From Betaproteobacteria bacterium RIFCSPLOWO2_12_FULL_68_20 (GTDB lineage Bacteria; Pseudomonadota; Gammaproteobacteria; Burkholderiales; SG8-39): 38,609 nucleotides of DNA. Below the pieces are notes generated by a model. That model ran no database searches and had not been told where the DNA came from. It saw only the letters and a program-made list of their open reading frames with translations. The translations under genes were made by a program, and so were the position numbers. Below, one piece after another: positions 24,904 to 32,787 of the stretch (the first letter of the stretch is position 1; each line of letters opens with the position of its first letter). The stretch covers positions 1-38,609 of the forward strand of contig MERQ01000075.1 of the NCBI GenBank assembly GCA_001770655.1, given 5' to 3'.

Positions 24904-25151
24904 GCGCGAGATTACACCGAACGCATGAATCCGGCGCGCTTCACAAATGGTGCTGCAAGCGGCCCGCCGGCGAGGAGCCTGGAAAGAACCGCGTTGCTTC
25001 CTTCAGCGACGGTTCGCGTCCTCGCGGTCGAAGCGGAAGCCACGCGTGTCCAGCACCGGAGCAGGCCACTTCGCCGTTTTCCGGCGATCGCTGCGTCGCA
25101 TGTCTCGGCTTGACGAGCGACGTCGAACATTCCGGACGCGCTTCGACACGG

Positions 25152-25421
25152 TCACCCCCTGTAGACCTCGCGCCGATGCCCCACGGCAAGCGCGAGGACG
25201 ACCAGTCGCCCGTCCTGAATGTCGCAGATCACGCGGTAGTCACCGATGCGATAGCGCCACAAGCCGGCCCTGCCGCCTTTGAGCGCCTCGCCGAAATGTC
25301 TCGGGTTCTTGCATCCTTCGATCCGATCATCCAGCCAGTCGACGATGCGCCGCCTCACTGGGGGGTCGAGCTTGCGCAGCTGCCGCTCCGCCGTGTCCGC
25401 GATCTCAACGGTCCAGGCCAA
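25152..25421 (-). CDS. relE: RelE/ParE-superfamily toxin
   Basis: An 89-residue basic protein with the RelE fold pattern: WTVEIADTAERQLRKLD at the N-terminus, GLWRYRIGDYRVICDIQD in the core and the C-terminal GHRREVY motif that carries catalytic-type residues in RelE mRNA endonucleases. Toxins of this type usually cleave ribosome-bound mRNA and are held inactive by the adjacent antitoxin. It overlaps the antitoxin gene by 17 bases and is translated after it. A ParE (gyrase-directed) activity cannot be excluded from sequence alone. The 248 bases between this gene and rmuC hold nothing I can identify. Confidence 0.9.
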   Translation of the reverse strand: MAWTVEIADTAERQLRKLDPPVRRRIVDWLDDRIEGCKNPRHFGEALKGGRAGLWRYRIGDYRVICDIQDGRLVVLALAVGHRREVYRG

Positions 25422-25617
25422 GCTCTTTCCTGAGCTGCCGCAACGTCTTTTTCATGCGGGTGGTACGCAGCGCCTTCTCGACGAGCTCGAGATCTTCCTC
25501 GTCCTCGATCATGCGCACGATCGCGTCGCGCACCACTTCGCTCTTCGAGCGCCCGCGCACTTTGGCGAGCGCCGCAAGCTTCGCTTCCAGATCTCTTTCC
25601 AGCCGTAACGCCAGCAT
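25405..25617 (-). CDS. relB: RelB/RHH-type antitoxin
   Basis: A 70-residue protein with an N-terminal ribbon-helix-helix (MLALRLERDLEAKLAALA, then GRSKSEVVRDAI) for DNA binding and a charged C-terminal helix (EEDLELVEKALR) that would cover the toxin. The ATG at 25617 is used. A TTG 30 bases upstream would place the operator-like repeat within the coding sequence, which is less likely. It is first in a two-gene unit with the RelE-like toxin and probably represses its own promoter. Confidence 0.88.
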   Translation of the reverse strand: MLALRLERDLEAKLAALAKVRGRSKSEVVRDAIVRMIEDEEDLELVEKALRTTRMKKTLRQLRKELGLDR

Positions 25618-25628
25618 CTGCGCGCTCC

Positions 25629-25645
25629 GTATAACGTTGTATAAC
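25629..25645 (-). promoter_or_regulatory. Candidate antitoxin operator, two GTTATAC repeats
   Basis: On the minus strand GTTATAC occurs twice, separated by AAC, ending 11 bases before the antitoxin ATG. The 10-base period places both copies on the same DNA face, as expected for ribbon-helix-helix dimers. The segment is AT-rich against a GC-rich background and may also contain the promoter -10 element. The function is inferred. Confidence 0.5.
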
Positions 25646-25677
25646 AATCCTAGAGCAGCCCCCCGCCTTGGTCAAGC

Positions 25678-28164
25678 CTACACGCTGTCGCGCAGCGTCA
25701 GCGCCGGCGACGCACGCAGCACCTTGCGCGACGAGATCCACGCGTTGAGCGACAGCAGCGCGATCCCCGCGAGCGGCCCCGCGATCCACAGCCCGAGCCC
25801 GGGCGGGAGATCCAGCTCGAACACGCGCCGCGCGAGCAGCTGGCCGATCGCCGCCGCGCCGAGCGTGGCGAGCAGCCCCGCCACCGCGCCCATGGCGAGG
25901 AACTCGGCGCGCTGGCTGCCGGTCACCTGGCGCCGCGAGGCGCCGTAGACGCGCATCACCGCCGCCTCGCGCCTGCGCTCGTCCTCGGTGGCGACGAGCG
26001 CCGTGTACAGCACCAGCACGCCCGCCGCGAGCGCGAACAGGAACACGAACTGCACCGCGTTGATCAGCTGGTCGATCACGCCCTGCGCCTGGCGCAGCGC
26101 GGCGCCCACGTCCACCAGCGTGAGGTTGGGAAAGCGCCTGGTGAGCTCCAGCAGCGCGGGCTCCCGCCCCGGCTCGATCCGGAACGCGCTGATGAAGCTC
26201 GCCGGAAAGCCCTCGAGCAGCGCGGGCGGCGCGATCACGAAGAAGTTCACCTTCATCGAGTCCCAGCGCAGCTTCCTCATCGAGGTAACGCGCGCCGTGA
26301 ACGTCTCGCCGCCGACGCTGAAGCTGAGCTCGTCGCCCAGCTTCCAGCCCAGGCGCTCGGCGATGCCCTGCTCGACCGAGAGCTCGCGCGCCGCGGGCGA
26401 GTCGAACCACTTTCCGGCGGAGATCCGGTTGTGGCCGGGAAGCTCTTGCGTATAGGACAGATTGAATTCGCGCGCGACCAGGTGCCTGGCGCGCTCCTCC
26501 GCGTAATCGGCCTCTCGCACCGGCTTGCCGTTCACCGCGGTGACGCGCCCGCGCACCATGGGATAGAGGTCGGGCACGGCGATCCCGCGTTCGGCGAGGA
26601 AGGCCTTTACCGCCTCGAGCTGGTCGGGCTGCACGCCGAGCAGGAAGCGGTTCGGCGCATCGGGCGGCGCGCTGCGGCGCCACGCGTCCACCAGGTCGTT
26701 GCGCGTGAAGGTGAGCAGCAGCACCGCGGTGAGCCCGAGCGCGAGGCTCGCCACCTGCACCGCGTTGCCGCGCGCGTGGCGCCTGAGGTTGGCGAGCCCA
26801 TAGCGCAGCGTCCGGTGACTGAGCCGCGCGATCAGCGCGCGGTGCGAGACGATCCTGATCACGGCCAGGGAGACGAGGAAGAACACCAGCACCGCGCCGG
26901 CGAATCCGCCGACCACGGTGCCGCCCATCTTCAGGTCGCCCGCCTGCCACACCAGCAGCCCCGCGAGCGCGGCGAGTCCGGCCGCATAGGCCGCGACGGT
27001 GCCGCTCCTCGGCGTGCCCGATTCGCGGCGGATGACGCGCAGCGCCGGCACGTTTTTCAGTTGCACGAGCGGCGGAAGCGCGAAGCCGAGGAGCAGCACC
27101 AGCCCGACGAGGAAGCCTTGCACCGCGGGTAGCGCGCCCGGCGCCGGGAGCTCGGCGCGCAGCAGATCCGCGAGCGCACCGGCAATCGCCGCCTGCGCGG
27201 CGAAGCCGAGCGCCGCTCCGGCCGCGCACGCGGCGAGGCCGAGCGCGAGGAACTCGGACCCGTAGAGCGCGAGCAGCCGCGCCTGCGTGGCGCCGAGGCA
27301 GCGCATCACCGCGCAGCCGTCGAGGTGCCGCTCGACGAAGCGCCGCGTGCCGAGCGCGATGGCGACGCCCGCCAGGATCGCCGCGAGCAGCGCGGTGAGG
27401 CCGAGAAAGCGCTGCGCGCGCTCGATCGAGGCGCGCACCTCGGGCCGGCCGTTTTCCAGGTTGTCGACGCGCTGGCCGCGCTCCAGGCGCGGCTTCGCCC
27501 ACGCCTCCAGCCCGGCGACCGCGCGCGGCTCGCCGGCGGCGTAGAGGTAGTACCAGACGCGGCTCCCGGTCTGGATCAGGCCGGTCGCCTCCAGGTCCTC
27601 GGCATTCATCATCAGGCGCGGCGCGATGTTGAAGAAATTGGCGCTCCTCTCGGGCTCGAGCGTCAGCACCGCGGCGACCTCGAGCTCGGCGCGGCCGAGG
27701 CGGATCTTCGAGCCCACCGGCGCCTCGAGCGCGCTCACCAGCCGCTCCTCGATCCACACCGCGCCCTTCGCCGGCCCGCCCGGCGCGGGCGCGTCGGGCG
27801 CGCCGGGCGATGGAGCGATCCGCAGCCGGCCGCGCAACGGATAGTTGTCGGTGACCGCCTTCACCCCGGCGAGCTGGCTGCGCTCGCCCGCGATCGCCAT
27901 GCTGATGAAGTTCGCCGCCGCGGCGCCGGCGAGCCCGCGGCGCGCGATCTCGCGCGGCACCTCGAGCGTCCAGGGGCGGTCCGAGACCAGCACCAGGTCG
28001 GCACCGAGCAGCTGGTAGGCGTCGCGCACCAGCGCCTGGCTGACGCGGTCGGCGAAGAACGCGACGCTGGTCACGCTCGCCACGGCGATGACGAGCGCCA
28101 GGGCGAGCACGCGCAGCTCGCCCGCCCGCCAATCGCGCGCGAGCATCCTCAGCGCCTGCCTCAC
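25678..28164 (-). CDS. ybbP: YbbP-like FtsX-family ABC transporter permease
   Basis: An 828-residue inner-membrane permease with the FtsX/MacB layout duplicated. There is a first membrane helix at about 20-40, a large periplasmic domain, three helices around residues 255-390, a further block of helices near 395-450 and 475-495, a second periplasmic domain, and three C-terminal helices (about 690-810) ending in RASPALTLRDSV. The GTG at 28164 overlaps the ATPase stop as GTGA. Paired with YbbA, such complexes are thought to act on envelope lipids or protein release and not to import solutes. The substrate here is unknown. Confidence 0.9.
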   Translation of the reverse strand: MRQALRMLARDWRAGELRVLALALVIAVASVTSVAFFADRVSQALVRDAYQLLGADLVLVSDRPWTLEVPREIARRGLAGAAAANFISMAIAGERSQLAGVKAVTDNYPLRGRLRIAPSPGAPDAPAPGGPAKGAVWIEERLVSALEAPVGSKIRLGRAELEVAAVLTLEPERSANFFNIAPRLMMNAEDLEATGLIQTGSRVWYYLYAAGEPRAVAGLEAWAKPRLERGQRVDNLENGRPEVRASIERAQRFLGLTALLAAILAGVAIALGTRRFVERHLDGCAVMRCLGATQARLLALYGSEFLALGLAACAAGAALGFAAQAAIAGALADLLRAELPAPGALPAVQGFLVGLVLLLGFALPPLVQLKNVPALRVIRRESGTPRSGTVAAYAAGLAALAGLLVWQAGDLKMGGTVVGGFAGAVLVFFLVSLAVIRIVSHRALIARLSHRTLRYGLANLRRHARGNAVQVASLALGLTAVLLLTFTRNDLVDAWRRSAPPDAPNRFLLGVQPDQLEAVKAFLAERGIAVPDLYPMVRGRVTAVNGKPVREADYAEERARHLVAREFNLSYTQELPGHNRISAGKWFDSPAARELSVEQGIAERLGWKLGDELSFSVGGETFTARVTSMRKLRWDSMKVNFFVIAPPALLEGFPASFISAFRIEPGREPALLELTRRFPNLTLVDVGAALRQAQGVIDQLINAVQFVFLFALAAGVLVLYTALVATEDERRREAAVMRVYGASRRQVTGSQRAEFLAMGAVAGLLATLGAAAIGQLLARRVFELDLPPGLGLWIAGPLAGIALLSLNAWISSRKVLRASPALTLRDSV

Positions 28165-28835
28165 TGAACGATCCTCCCGGCGGCGAGCCGCACGATGCGC
28201 GTGCAGCGCGAGGCGAGGCTCTCGTCGTGCGTCACCATCACCAGCGTGGTGCCGTATTCCTTGTTCAGCTCGAACAGCAGCTCGATCACCCCGGCGCCCG
28301 CCTCGGCGTCGAGGCTGCCTGTGGGCTCGTCGGCGAGCAGCAGCTTCGGGCGCACCACGAAGGCGCGCGCGAGCGCGACGCGCTGCTGCTCGCCCCCCGA
28401 GAGGTGCTTGGGATAGTGGTGCAGCCGCTCGGCGAGCCCGGCGCGCGCGAGCACCTCGCGCGCCATGGCCTCGGCGTCCGCCCGCCCGGCGAGCTCTAGC
28501 GGCAGCATGGTGTTCTCGAGCGCCGTGAGCGCCGGCAGAAGCTGGAACGACTGGAACACGAACCCGACCGAGCGGCCGCGCAAAGCGGCGCGCGCGTCCT
28601 CGTCGATCGAGAAAATGTCCACGCCGTCCAGCTCGATTTTGCCGGAGCTCGGCGTGTCCAGCCCGGCGAGGATCGCGAGCAGCGTGGATTTTCCCGATCC
28701 CGAAGCTCCGACGATCGCCACCGCCTCGCCCGGCGTGACCGCGAGATCGATCTCGCGCAGAATGACGAGGTCGCTCGTGCCGCTCTTCACCACCTTGCCC
28801 ATGCCCCGCGCCATCAGGACGTTGTTGTTCAGCAT
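28161..28835 (-). CDS. ybbA: YbbA-like ABC transporter ATP-binding protein
   Basis: A cytoplasmic ATPase of about 224 residues, close to E. coli YbbA. It has Walker A GASGSGKST, Q-loop VFQSF, signature LSGGEQQRVALARA, Walker B LLLADEPTG and switch His in MVTHDE. The ATG at 28835 is chosen because similarity to YbbA begins around NNVLMARGMGKVV. The next ATGs (28814, 28802) would cut that segment, and upstream ones are not conserved. With this start the gene overlaps the divergent tesA by 35 bases at their 5' ends. It forms an operon with the permease downstream. Confidence 0.92.
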   Translation of the reverse strand: MLNNNVLMARGMGKVVKSGTSDLVILREIDLAVTPGEAVAIVGASGSGKSTLLAILAGLDTPSSGKIELDGVDIFSIDEDARAALRGRSVGFVFQSFQLLPALTALENTMLPLELAGRADAEAMAREVLARAGLAERLHHYPKHLSGGEQQRVALARAFVVRPKLLLADEPTGSLDAEAGAGVIELLFELNKEYGTTLVMVTHDESLASRCTRIVRLAAGRIVQ

Positions 28836-29421
28836 GCTGTTCGCGGTTGCGGTCGGAGCGCCTGCGGCGCCGGAAAGATCCATCCTGGTTTACGGGGACA
28901 GCCTGTCAGCCGCCTACGGCATCGCGCAGACGCGCGGCTGGGTGGCGCTGCTCGAAGAGCGCCTCAAGCGCGAGCAGCCGGATTATATAGTCGTCAACGC
29001 GAGCATCTCGGGCGAGACCACCGCGGGAGGGCTCGCGCGCATCGGCAAGGCGCTCGCGCAGCACCGTCCGCGTGTGGTGATCCTCGAGCTCGGCGCGAAC
29101 GACGGCTTGCGCGGCCTGCCGGTCGCGGAAATGAAAAAAAATCTCTCGGCGATGATCGGGCAAACGCAGAAGACCGGCGCGAGAGTGCTGCTGGTGGGGA
29201 TGCAGATGCCGCCCAACTACGGCCCCGACTACGCGCAGGCGTTCGAAGGCGTCTATCCGGAGCTGGCGAAGCGGCACAAAACGGCGCTGGTTCCGTTCCT
29301 GCTGGATGGTTTCGCCGAGAAGCCGGAGCTGTTCCAGCCGGATCGCATTCACCCGACCGCGGCGGCGCAGCCGCTGATGCTCGAGCGCGTGTGGAAGGCG
29401 CTGCGGCCGCTGCTCAGGTAG
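28801..29421 (+). CDS. tesA: Exported SGNH/GDSL esterase, TesA family (thioesterase I / lysophospholipase L1)
   Basis: A 206-residue hydrolase with a signal peptide (MPRAIRTLLFSMLFAVAVGAP, probable cleavage near APAAP), so it acts in the periplasm. SGNH blocks are present: GDSLSA with the nucleophilic Ser, NASISGETTAGG, GANDGLRG and the terminal DRIHPTAAAQP with Asp and His. The arrangement divergent from ybbA-ybbP is the same as in E. coli. The start at 28801 supplies the signal peptide and lies inside the 5' end of ybbA. The natural substrate (acyl-CoA, lysophospholipid or ester) is not determined by sequence. Confidence 0.93.
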   Translation: MPRAIRTLLFSMLFAVAVGAPAAPERSILVYGDSLSAAYGIAQTRGWVALLEERLKREQPDYIVVNASISGETTAGGLARIGKALAQHRPRVVILELGANDGLRGLPVAEMKKNLSAMIGQTQKTGARVLLVGMQMPPNYGPDYAQAFEGVYPELAKRHKTALVPFLLDGFAEKPELFQPDRIHPTAAAQPLMLERVWKALRPLLR

Positions 29422-29432
29422 GTTGACTGGAA

Positions 29433-29554
29433 TTTCCCCTCCTCTTCGAGGAGGGGCGGCGCGAAGCGCCGGGGTGGTGAGCAGCGCGGGTGTTGCATGA
29501 ACGTCTACACCACCCCGCCGCCTGCGGCGGCACCCCTCCTCGGCGAGGAGGGGA
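29433..29554. repeat. Long inverted repeat between tesA and selD
   Basis: The left arm (29433-29479) and right arm (29508-29554) are largely complementary over about 47 bases. The arms contain smaller hairpins: CCCCTCCT with AGGAGGGG on the left and CCCCTCCTC with GAGGAGGGG on the right. The element sits between two convergent genes, fitting a two-way terminator or a dispersed palindromic repeat. Similar CCCCTCCT...AGGAGGGG elements are frequent in proteobacteria (recalled, not searched). Confidence 0.8.
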
Positions 29555-29565
29555 ATGCAGCGCCG

Positions 29566-30615
29566 TCATGTCACAGTGAGCTGCGCAGGTCCCGCGCTCA
29601 GCTTCCCGATCGGGCGCGCGCCATCGAAGCCGCGCTTGGAGAACTCCTTCAGCACGTCCTTTTCCGCCTCCGGCGCGCAGGCGACGAGCAGCCCGCCGCT
29701 CGTCTGCGGATCGGTGAGGAGCGCCCTCTGCCAGTCCGGAGCACCGGCCGCGAGGTGCACGTCGCTCCCGTAGCTCTTCCAGTTGCGGTCGGTGGCGCCG
29801 GTCCTGGTGCCCTGCTTTGCCCACTCGAGCGCCTCGGGAATCACCGGCAGCGAGTCGAACTTCACCTGCGCCGCGAGCTTCGAGCCGCGGCAGATCTCGA
29901 GCAGGTGCCCGGCGAGGCCGAAGCCGGTCACGTCGGTGAGCGCGTGCACCGCGCTCATCCCGGCGAGCGCCTCGCCGGGGGTGTTGAGCTGCGTCGTCGC
30001 ATCGAGCATCGCCCGGTAGCCGGCGTCCGAGAGCTTTCCCTTCTTGAGCGCCGCCGACAGGATCCCGACCCCGATCGCCTTGCCGAGGATCACCACGTCG
30101 CCCGCTCTTGCCGAGCTGTTCTTCTTCACGTGGTCGGGATGCACCAGGCCGAGCGCCACCAGCCCGTAGATCGGCTCCAGCGTGTCGATCGAGTGCCCGC
30201 CCGCGATGGGGATGCCGACCTCGGCGCACACCGATTCGCCGCCCTCGAGGATGCGCTGGATCACCGACACCGGGAGCTTCTCGAGCGGCATGCCGACCAC
30301 CGCGAGCGCGAAGATCGGCTTGCCGCCCATGGCGTAGACGTCCGAAAGCGCGTTGGTCGCCGCGATGCGGCCGAAGTCGAACGGGTCGTCGACGATCGGG
30401 GTGAAGAAATCGGTGGTGGCGACCAGCGCCTGCGAGTCGTTCAGCTTGTACACCGCCGCGTCGTCCGAGGTCTCGGTGCCGACCAGCAGCTCGGCCGGCA
30501 GCCCGCGGATCGGCGTCGAGGCGAGGATCTCGGAGAGCACCGACGGGGCGATCTTGCAGCCGCAGCCGCCGCCGTGGCTGAGCTCGGTGAGGCGGATCTT
30601 CTCTGGTGCGTTCAT
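29566..30615 (-). CDS. selD: Selenide, water dikinase SelD
   Basis: A 349-residue enzyme that makes selenophosphate from selenide and ATP, the selenium donor for 2-selenouridine in tRNA and for selenocysteine. The catalytic segment HGGGCGCKIAP (about 14-24) carries Cys and Lys, with Cys where some organisms use Sec. ATP-binding marks include DDAAVY, TTDFFTPIVDDPFDFG, AGGHSIDT, TDVTGFGLAGH and TDPQTSGGLL. The ATG at 30615 is 19 bases from the divergent mnmH start. The pairing with mnmH indicates use in tRNA selenation. No selA or selB is visible here. Confidence 0.96.
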   Translation of the reverse strand: MNAPEKIRLTELSHGGGCGCKIAPSVLSEILASTPIRGLPAELLVGTETSDDAAVYKLNDSQALVATTDFFTPIVDDPFDFGRIAATNALSDVYAMGGKPIFALAVVGMPLEKLPVSVIQRILEGGESVCAEVGIPIAGGHSIDTLEPIYGLVALGLVHPDHVKKNSSARAGDVVILGKAIGVGILSAALKKGKLSDAGYRAMLDATTQLNTPGEALAGMSAVHALTDVTGFGLAGHLLEICRGSKLAAQVKFDSLPVIPEALEWAKQGTRTGATDRNWKSYGSDVHLAAGAPDWQRALLTDPQTSGGLLVACAPEAEKDVLKEFSKRGFDGARPIGKLSAGPAQLTVT

Positions 30616-30634
30616 GGGCGTAGAATTTTATCCG
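30616..30634. promoter_or_regulatory. 19-base divergent start region between selD and mnmH
   Basis: The whole gap separating the two start codons is AT-rich. TAGAAT (30621-30626) resembles a -10 element for mnmH 8 bases before its ATG. On the other strand TAAAAT could serve selD. If these are used, both mRNAs would be leaderless or nearly so, and the -35 regions would lie in the opposite coding sequence. No Shine-Dalgarno sequence fits in the gap. If mnmH instead starts at the ATG at 30659, its transcript would have a short leader. Confidence 0.4.
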
Positions 30635-31708
30635 ATGAAACCGTCCCATTCGGTCGCGATGAGCGCCCCGGTCCTTACGGATTTCGACGCCATTCTAGAC
30701 ACCCGCTCGCCCTCCGAGTACGCCGAAGACCACATTCCGGATGCGGTCTCGGCGCCCGTGCTCGAGGATGACGAGCGCGCGGCCGTGGGAACGCTCTACA
30801 AGCAGGTGTCCCAGTTCGACGCCAGGAAGCTCGGCGCCGCATTGCTGGCGAAAAACGTCGCGCGCCACGTCGGGACGCTGTTCAAGGACAAGGGCCCCGG
30901 CTGGCGGCCGCTCGTCTACTGCTGGCGCGGCGGCAAGAGATCGGCCGCGATGGCGCACATCCTGCGCGAGATAGGCTGGGACGCGAGCACCCTGGAGGGA
31001 GGCTACAAGGCCTACCGGCGCTGGGTGGTCGGGCAGCTCCAGACCCTGCCTGGCAGGTTCGATTTCCGCGTCGTTCAGGGAGCGACCGGAAGCGGCAAGA
31101 GCCGGCTGCTCGCCGCGCTGCGCGAGGCGGGCGCGCAGGTGCTCGACCTCGAAGCGCTCGCCGCCCACCGCGGCTCGGTGCTGGGCGACCTCCCCGGCCG
31201 GCCGCAGCCGTCGCAGAAGTGGTTCGACAGCCTGCTGCTGAAGGAGCTCTCGGCGCTCGACGCCGCGCGGCCCGTGTACGTCGAGGGCGAGAGCCGCAAG
31301 ATCGGGCAGGTCCAGGTGCCCGAGGCGCTGATCGGGAACATGCGCGCCTCGGAGTGCATCGTTCTCGAGGCGGACGCGGAGACGCGGGTCGCCCTCCTGC
31401 TCGACGAGTACCGGCATTTCCTCGCCGACACGAAATCGCTCGAGGCGCAGCTCGATTGCCTGGTCGGGCTGCACGGGCGCGAGAAAGTGAACGCCTGGAA
31501 GTCGCTCGCGGCGCGCGGCGAGTGGCGCGAGTTCGTCGCGCGGCTGCTCGTCGAGCACTACGACCCGGCGTACCGGCGCTCCTCGGCGAGCAACTTCGCG
31601 CGGCTGCCGCAGGCCGAAATCGTGCGCATCGCCTCGCCTGACGAGGCTTCGTTCGCGCGCGCCGCGCGGTCGCTCCTCGCGCGCCGCGCCGAGGCCGTTC
31701 CCGCGTGA
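30635..31708 (+). CDS. mnmH: tRNA 2-selenouridine synthase MnmH (SelU/YbbB)
   Basis: A 357-residue enzyme that replaces sulfur of 2-thiouridine at the tRNA wobble position with selenium (through a geranylated intermediate in E. coli). The N-terminal rhodanese domain (about 10-135) has the active-site CWRGGKRSAAMA. The C-terminal half carries the P-loop GATGSGKSRLL and VYVEGESRKIG. Selenophosphate comes from SelD encoded divergently. The ATG at 30635 is used. The internal ATG at 30659 (MSAPVLTDFDA) is also plausible, since the first eight residues carry no family motif. The stop overlaps the next gene's GTG. Confidence 0.94.
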   Translation: MKPSHSVAMSAPVLTDFDAILDTRSPSEYAEDHIPDAVSAPVLEDDERAAVGTLYKQVSQFDARKLGAALLAKNVARHVGTLFKDKGPGWRPLVYCWRGGKRSAAMAHILREIGWDASTLEGGYKAYRRWVVGQLQTLPGRFDFRVVQGATGSGKSRLLAALREAGAQVLDLEALAAHRGSVLGDLPGRPQPSQKWFDSLLLKELSALDAARPVYVEGESRKIGQVQVPEALIGNMRASECIVLEADAETRVALLLDEYRHFLADTKSLEAQLDCLVGLHGREKVNAWKSLAARGEWREFVARLLVEHYDPAYRRSSASNFARLPQAEIVRIASPDEASFARAARSLLARRAEAVPA

Positions 31709-32139
31709 ACGCGCTCGCCGCCGCCGTGCTCGCCGCTGGCGAGCTGATCTGCGAGTTCAACGACGGCTACCGCAAGAGCCTGCTCGCGGCGATCGCGGGC
31801 GATCCGCCGCGCGCGGAGCTGATGCTGATTTATGAATCCGTGACGCTGCAGTCTGCGGAGGTCTTCTCCTCGCGCAAGCCCGGCCGCAGGCCGGTCGTCG
31901 TGAGGGCGACCGATCGGTACGTGCACTTCATCCAGGACGACGGGCCGAGCGTGCGCGTCACCACCCTCACCGAGTGCACGCGCAGCAAGTTCCGCGGCGA
32001 CGAGGAAGTCTGCACCCGGTGGAGCGCGCTGCACGCGTGGCATTTCGACGCGCTCGCGCGCATCTCGCCGGACAGGTCGTTCGAGCGCGCGCCCTCGGGT
32101 GCGGCGACTGGAAGCTGCGAGCCCTGGAAGCTCGATTAG
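31705..32139 (+). CDS. Conserved protein of unknown function
   Basis: A 144-residue soluble protein that I do not recognise. The GTG start overlaps the mnmH stop (GTGA), so it is probably co-expressed. Its codon use is as GC-rich as mnmH, which supports a real chromosomal gene. Visible features are the acidic N-terminal half (ELICEFNDGYRKSLLAAI), a central basic stretch (SSRKPGRRP) and a C-terminal part with WSALHAWHFDALARI. There is no signal peptide, membrane helix or catalytic motif that I can name. It is the last gene before the base composition falls. Confidence 0.7.
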   Translation: MNALAAAVLAAGELICEFNDGYRKSLLAAIAGDPPRAELMLIYESVTLQSAEVFSSRKPGRRPVVVRATDRYVHFIQDDGPSVRVTTLTECTRSKFRGDEEVCTRWSALHAWHFDALARISPDRSFERAPSGAATGSCEPWKLD

Positions 32140-32191
32140 CAGGCGGCGGGACGGCGCGATCTGGCAGTAGAGATCTGCCGGCATATCTGAA

Positions 32192-32230
32192 GATCTACAG
32201 GTAGATCGTTGCATCTACATATAGATCGTT
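32192..32230. repeat. Two tandem 20-base units, each with an internal palindrome
   Basis: ATCTACAGGTAGATCGTT is followed directly by ATCTACATATAGATCGTT with 20-base spacing. Each unit has ATCTA and TAGAT arms; the first is a perfect GATCTAC-AG-GTAGATC (32192-32207). Another GGCAG...CTGCC palindrome precedes at about 32163-32179. The AT-rich block marks the left edge of the low-GC region and could be an operator or promoter region for the downstream gene. The function is unknown. Confidence 0.55.
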
Positions 32231-32249
32231 CTAGCATCCCCGGCACTAC

Positions 32250-32272
32250 GTCTAATCATAAAGTTAGACCGC
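32250..32272 (+). other. Candidate cassette insertion point: GTCTAAT/GTTAGAC core
   Basis: GTCTAAT (32250-32256) and GTTAGAC (32263-32269) are nearly complementary, 6 bases apart, and lie 14 bases before the ATG at 32284. GTTAGAC fits the integron core GTTRRRY exactly. The inverted form GCGGTCTAA recurs just after the gene's stop (32780-32788), where it matches the first half of an attC site. This could be the right half of a collapsed attC. It is only a core-level match, so confidence is limited. Confidence 0.4.
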
Positions 32273-32283
32273 AGGAGAGAACC

Positions 32284-32772
32284 ATGGATTGGAACGCAGT
32301 GGCAGCGGTTGGCAGCGTACTGGCTGCGATCTCCGTAACCCTCACAGTTGTATACCTCGCGATTCAGATTAGGAAGAACACGCACGCCACGCATTCCCAG
32401 ACGTACCAACAGGCGACGTCCGCTCTCGCGGAAATGGCCGGGATAATTGGGAGCAGCAAGGAACTTGCTCGGATCTTCCGTATCGGGATGACAAACCCTG
32501 ACAACTTAGACGCAGATGAATTTGCTCAGTTTGGTTACCTCGGAATCAGTCTGTTCCGCCGTTTCGAGAATGTCTTTTTTCAGTATCAGTCAGGCATGAT
32601 TGATAGTGACTTCTGGACGGGACACCGAGACAACATCTTGTGGTTCTTTCACCAACCTGGCATGCAACGATGGTGGAAGGATCGAAAGTATGCTTTCAGC
32701 AAGAGCTTCCGCGAATTCCTAGACAAATCGACACCAGACGAAATCACATCGCCGGAGGGTCGTCGATTGTGA
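32284..32772 (+). CDS. Small membrane protein of unknown function, probable integron cassette gene
   Basis: A 162-residue protein that I do not recognise by function. One N-terminal membrane helix (about 6-26, AVGSVLAAISVTLTVVYLAIQI) precedes a cytoplasmic helical domain rich in Phe and Trp (FRRFENVFFQYQSGMIDSDFW, then WWKDRKYAFSKSFREFL). Proteins of this layout recur as unknowns in environmental bacteria. GC and codon use are clearly lower than in flanking genes, indicating transfer. A good Shine-Dalgarno sequence (GCAGGAGAG) precedes the ATG. It is bounded by a GTTAGAC core on the left and a GTCTAA core on the right, the layout of a gene cassette. Confidence 0.75.
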   Translation: MDWNAVAAVGSVLAAISVTLTVVYLAIQIRKNTHATHSQTYQQATSALAEMAGIIGSSKELARIFRIGMTNPDNLDADEFAQFGYLGISLFRRFENVFFQYQSGMIDSDFWTGHRDNILWFFHQPGMQRWWKDRKYAFSKSFREFLDKSTPDEITSPEGRRL

Positions 32773-32787
32773 GGGTCCAGCGGTCTA

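Noticed and set aside
24904-25151. Small open frames on both strands between rmuC and the relE-type toxin
   Set aside because: They overlap each other, lack ribosome-binding sites and show no recognisable sequence.
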